Assembly (NCBI GenBank): GCA_002364535.1
Contig: DEYL01000002.1
Location: 62,001-126,000 of the forward strand
Origin: Flavobacteriaceae bacterium UBA3159
GTDB taxonomy: Bacteria > Bacteroidota > Bacteroidia > Flavobacteriales > Flavobacteriaceae
DNA length: 64,000 nt
Direction: 5' to 3'
Shown here piece by piece: positions 62,112 through 64,000 of the stretch; the first letter of the stretch is position 1; every line of letters begins with the position of its first letter. The notes below the pieces were generated by a model. That model saw only the letters and a program-made list of their open reading frames with translations. It did no database searches and had not been told where the DNA came from. A program made the position numbers and the translations under genes.

Positions 62112-63044
62112 TTACCACATTCTTTTTTTAATCAATTCTTTAATTTGGTCTTTGGGAACAGGAAGTTCATCCATATGATCTCTTATCCACTTGGAGAAAT
62201 CTTTCTCGATTTCCTCAGACCATTTGTTGTCGATTTGTCCCGGGGTGTATTTTCCTTCTTTTAATCGGCTGATGCCGAACAAGTCTCTGAGCCGAACCAC
62301 TTCAGAGGTAACCACTACTTTCTCAGCCAAATGGGCCGGAATAAAAATCACACCCTCTTTTTTGGCCAGAACCACATCGCCGGGCATGACAGTAGCCGCT
62401 CCTATTCTTATGGGATCATTGATACTCAAAAGCATAACCTCAGTGAGAAATGAAGGGTGCCATGCCCTGACAAAAGCATTAAAGCCTTCGATTTCGGAGA
62501 GTCCTTCCATGTCTCTGCTCGAGGCATTGAATACCACACCCGTTTTGGATTTGGCATAAATGGAATTTCCGAGGTTGTCGCCAATTAAAGTTCCATCCAC
62601 AATTTTCCCAAAACCGTCAGCGACGTATACGTCGTGTTCTACTAATTGGTCGATGGGCCACGAGTTGGTATTTCCAATTTCTCCTGCTTCCAAACCTTTT
62701 TGTTTGATTTGATCGGCCACATCGGGTCGGTTGGGCATGTATTGAACTGTAAGAGCCCGGCCCACAACGGTTACGTCATCGTGTAAGGGTTGCCATCCTC
62801 CCTCAAATTGGTTGTGGAAACCTTCATTTCTTAAAACGCCCCAAGCCTCTTCTATGGTTACTTTTTTCATCCGTTCCAAGATGTCTGCAGCCACTTTGGG
62901 CCTCCCATCCTCAAAACGTTCTCCTTCCCACTGGTGGGTTAAAAATTTCATTTGACCAACACTCAGATTTTGGGCATAGCCATTGCTGAGGATCAAAACA
63001 TAAATTAGAAGAAAAGGAACAGCAGTTAATTTTTTTAAGATCAT
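62112..63044 (-). CDS. Exported RraA-like protein
   Basis: This 310-residue protein with a Sec signal (PFLLIYVLILSNGYAQ) carries an RraA/HMG-aldolase-like domain (about 60-240). The core motif reads GDNLGNSIYAKSKTGVVFNA followed by SSRD, which keeps the Asp expected to bind the divalent metal. Related enzymes cleave 4-hydroxy-4-methyl-2-oxoglutarate or decarboxylate oxaloacetate; others inhibit RNase E. Export rules out the RNase E role. An aldolase or decarboxylase acting on an exported intermediate is inferred. It lies 17 bp after the BASS transporter and 25 bp before a RidA gene. Confidence 0.87.
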   Translation of the reverse strand: MILKKLTAVPFLLIYVLILSNGYAQNLSVGQMKFLTHQWEGERFEDGRPKVAADILERMKKVTIEEAWGVLRNEGFHNQFEGGWQPLHDDVTVVGRALTVQYMPNRPDVADQIKQKGLEAGEIGNTNSWPIDQLVEHDVYVADGFGKIVDGTLIGDNLGNSIYAKSKTGVVFNASSRDMEGLSEIEGFNAFVRAWHPSFLTEVMLLSINDPIRIGAATVMPGDVVLAKKEGVIFIPAHLAEKVVVTSEVVRLRDLFGISRLKEGKYTPGQIDNKWSEEIEKDFSKWIRDHMDELPVPKDQIKELIKKRMW

Positions 63045-63061
63045 TCGATTAATGTTTAAAT

Positions 63062-64000
63062 TTATTTTTTCTTTTCAGGGTCTTTGTCGCGCCACCAAGT
63101 CGCCAAAGAAGAACCGGAAATGTTCATCCAAGGACCAAAGACAGCAGGGGCGAGCCCTACGGTGGAGACTTTGCCCATTTCGAGGGCGATTCCGGAGGCC
63201 AACCCTCCGTTTTGCATACCCACTTCTAGGGCAATGGTACGACAGTCTTGTTCTTTCATTTTGAGCAATCTGCAGCCCCAGTATCCCAACAAATAACCCA
63301 ATAGATTGTGGATGATGGCTGCCAAGATCAGTAATATTCCAATAGACAAAAGAGAATCTCTTCCGGCTGCAGTGATGATCATAATGATCAAAGCAATAGC
63401 AGTCATGGATACTACGGGCATGGCTTTGTCCAGCCATTTGGCTTTGCCGTGAAAAAAGTGATTGAAAACCAATCCCAATACCACGGGAAGAATCACCATT
63501 TTCACAATACTGAGCATCATGGCTACAAAATCAATAGGAACAAAGGCACCGGCAAAATACTTCATCAAAAGAGGCGTCATAAAGGGGGCCACTACAGTAG
63601 CTACTGCAGTAAGTGTAACGGAGAGGGCCACATTGGCTTTGGCCAAATAGGCCATAACATTTGAGGCGAGTCCACTTGGAGAAGAACCGATAAGGACTAC
63701 TCCTGCAGCAATCTCGGCAGGAAAGTTGAATAGGGTGGCCAAGCTGAAACCCAAAAAAGGCATAATACTGAATTGACAGATCAGACCCACCAAAACCCCT
63801 TTGGGCATTTTGATCACACCATAGAAGTCATTAAAACTCATGGCAGTTCCCATCCCAAACATGATGATTTGCAGAAGCGGAACGATGAGTTTTTTAAGTT
63901 GAAAATCTCTCCACTGAACAAAAGTTTGGGGATAGAACATTGAAAGGCTAACAGCGGCAAAAATTAAAACGGTAAAGGAGAAACCCTTGAGGTTCTCATA
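63062..64000 (-). CDS. Bile acid:sodium symporter (BASS) family transporter, 5' end outside window
   Basis: The frame is open to the window edge; 20 codons (from 64000, encoding YENLKGFSFTVLIFAAVSLS) precede the first Met, so the true start lies beyond the window. The visible 312 residues contain about nine membrane segments with the BASS signatures GVVLIGSSPSGLASNVMAYL (Na+-site region) and ALEVGMQNGGLASGIALEMG. BASS proteins take up organic anions, including bile acids, pyruvate and other keto acids, with Na+. As first visible gene of the operon it probably imports the product or substrate of the exported enzymes encoded after it. Confidence 0.92.
   Translation of the reverse strand, partial: YENLKGFSFTVLIFAAVSLSMFYPQTFVQWRDFQLKKLIVPLLQIIMFGMGTAMSFNDFYGVIKMPKGVLVGLICQFSIMPFLGFSLATLFNFPAEIAAGVVLIGSSPSGLASNVMAYLAKANVALSVTLTAVATVVAPFMTPLLMKYFAGAFVPIDFVAMMLSIVKMVILPVVLGLVFNHFFHGKAKWLDKAMPVVSMTAIALIIMIITAAGRDSLLSIGILLILAAIIHNLLGYLLGYWGCRLLKMKEQDCRTIALEVGMQNGGLASGIALEMGKVSTVGLAPAVFGPWMNISGSSLATWWRDKDPEKKK

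Overview
The window looks like the chromosome of a marine, aerobic member of the Flavobacteriia (Bacteroidota). Supporting signs are a SusC/SusD pair, an alternative complex III operon running into an aa3-type oxidase, many lipoproteins, TAnnTTTG-type promoter boxes instead of TATAAT, and the AraC-family-regulator/hemA arrangement. No rRNA, tRNA, CRISPR array, prophage or insertion sequence was recognised.

Layout. 0.1-3.4 kb (minus): MATE exporter, hemH and an AraC-type regulator. 3.5-9.3 kb (plus): a tightly overlapping haem operon hemA-C-D-E-F-B. 9.4-12.9 kb (plus): a broken ogt gene, a membrane-anchored serine hydrolase, a 43-residue coupled ORF and a fused peptide-type ABC ATPase. 13.3-17.6 kb (minus): aldo/keto reductase, OmpA-like lipoprotein, xth and glyS. 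17.6-20.6 kb: a decayed comF, an Ig-like lipoprotein ending in short tandem repeats, a 27-residue hydrophobic ORF and the remnant of a flavin disulfide/ferredoxin reductase. 20.6-25.7 kb (minus): MoxR ATPase, VWA protein, and the pair of a diheme cytochrome with a parallel beta-helix protein. 25.8-30.3 kb (plus): rimP-nusA-infB, with a converging SPOR-domain gene.

30.8-42 kb (plus) is the respiratory block actABCDEF-coxBA. It should pass electrons from menaquinol through alternative complex III to an aa3 oxidase. ActA carries an extra N-terminal cytochrome c domain, and ActF and CoxA carry histidine-rich segments. 42.4-44.3 kb holds ruvB and queG. 44.5-46.4 kb holds a vanadium-haloperoxidase/PAP2-type lipoprotein and an unknown AT-rich lipoprotein.

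46.5-58.5 kb is a nutrient-uptake locus: a DUF5107-TPR protein facing away from susC-susD, then a strong terminator, an FG-GAP/ASPIC-UnbV lipoprotein and a PhyH-type dioxygenase. Converging on it (64.0-58.5 kb, minus) is a six-gene operon: BASS transporter, RraA-like protein, RidA, SelA-like PLP enzyme, second RidA, serine hydrolase. Every enzyme in that operon carries an N-terminal export signal. An exported PLP enzyme flanked by two exported RidA enamine deaminases, an exported RraA fold and an organic-anion importer is the best candidate here for an undescribed system. Its chemistry is inferred, not shown.

Three genes (ogt, comF and a reductase) have decayed in place between 9 and 21 kb, which suggests recent loss of DNA-repair and competence functions.
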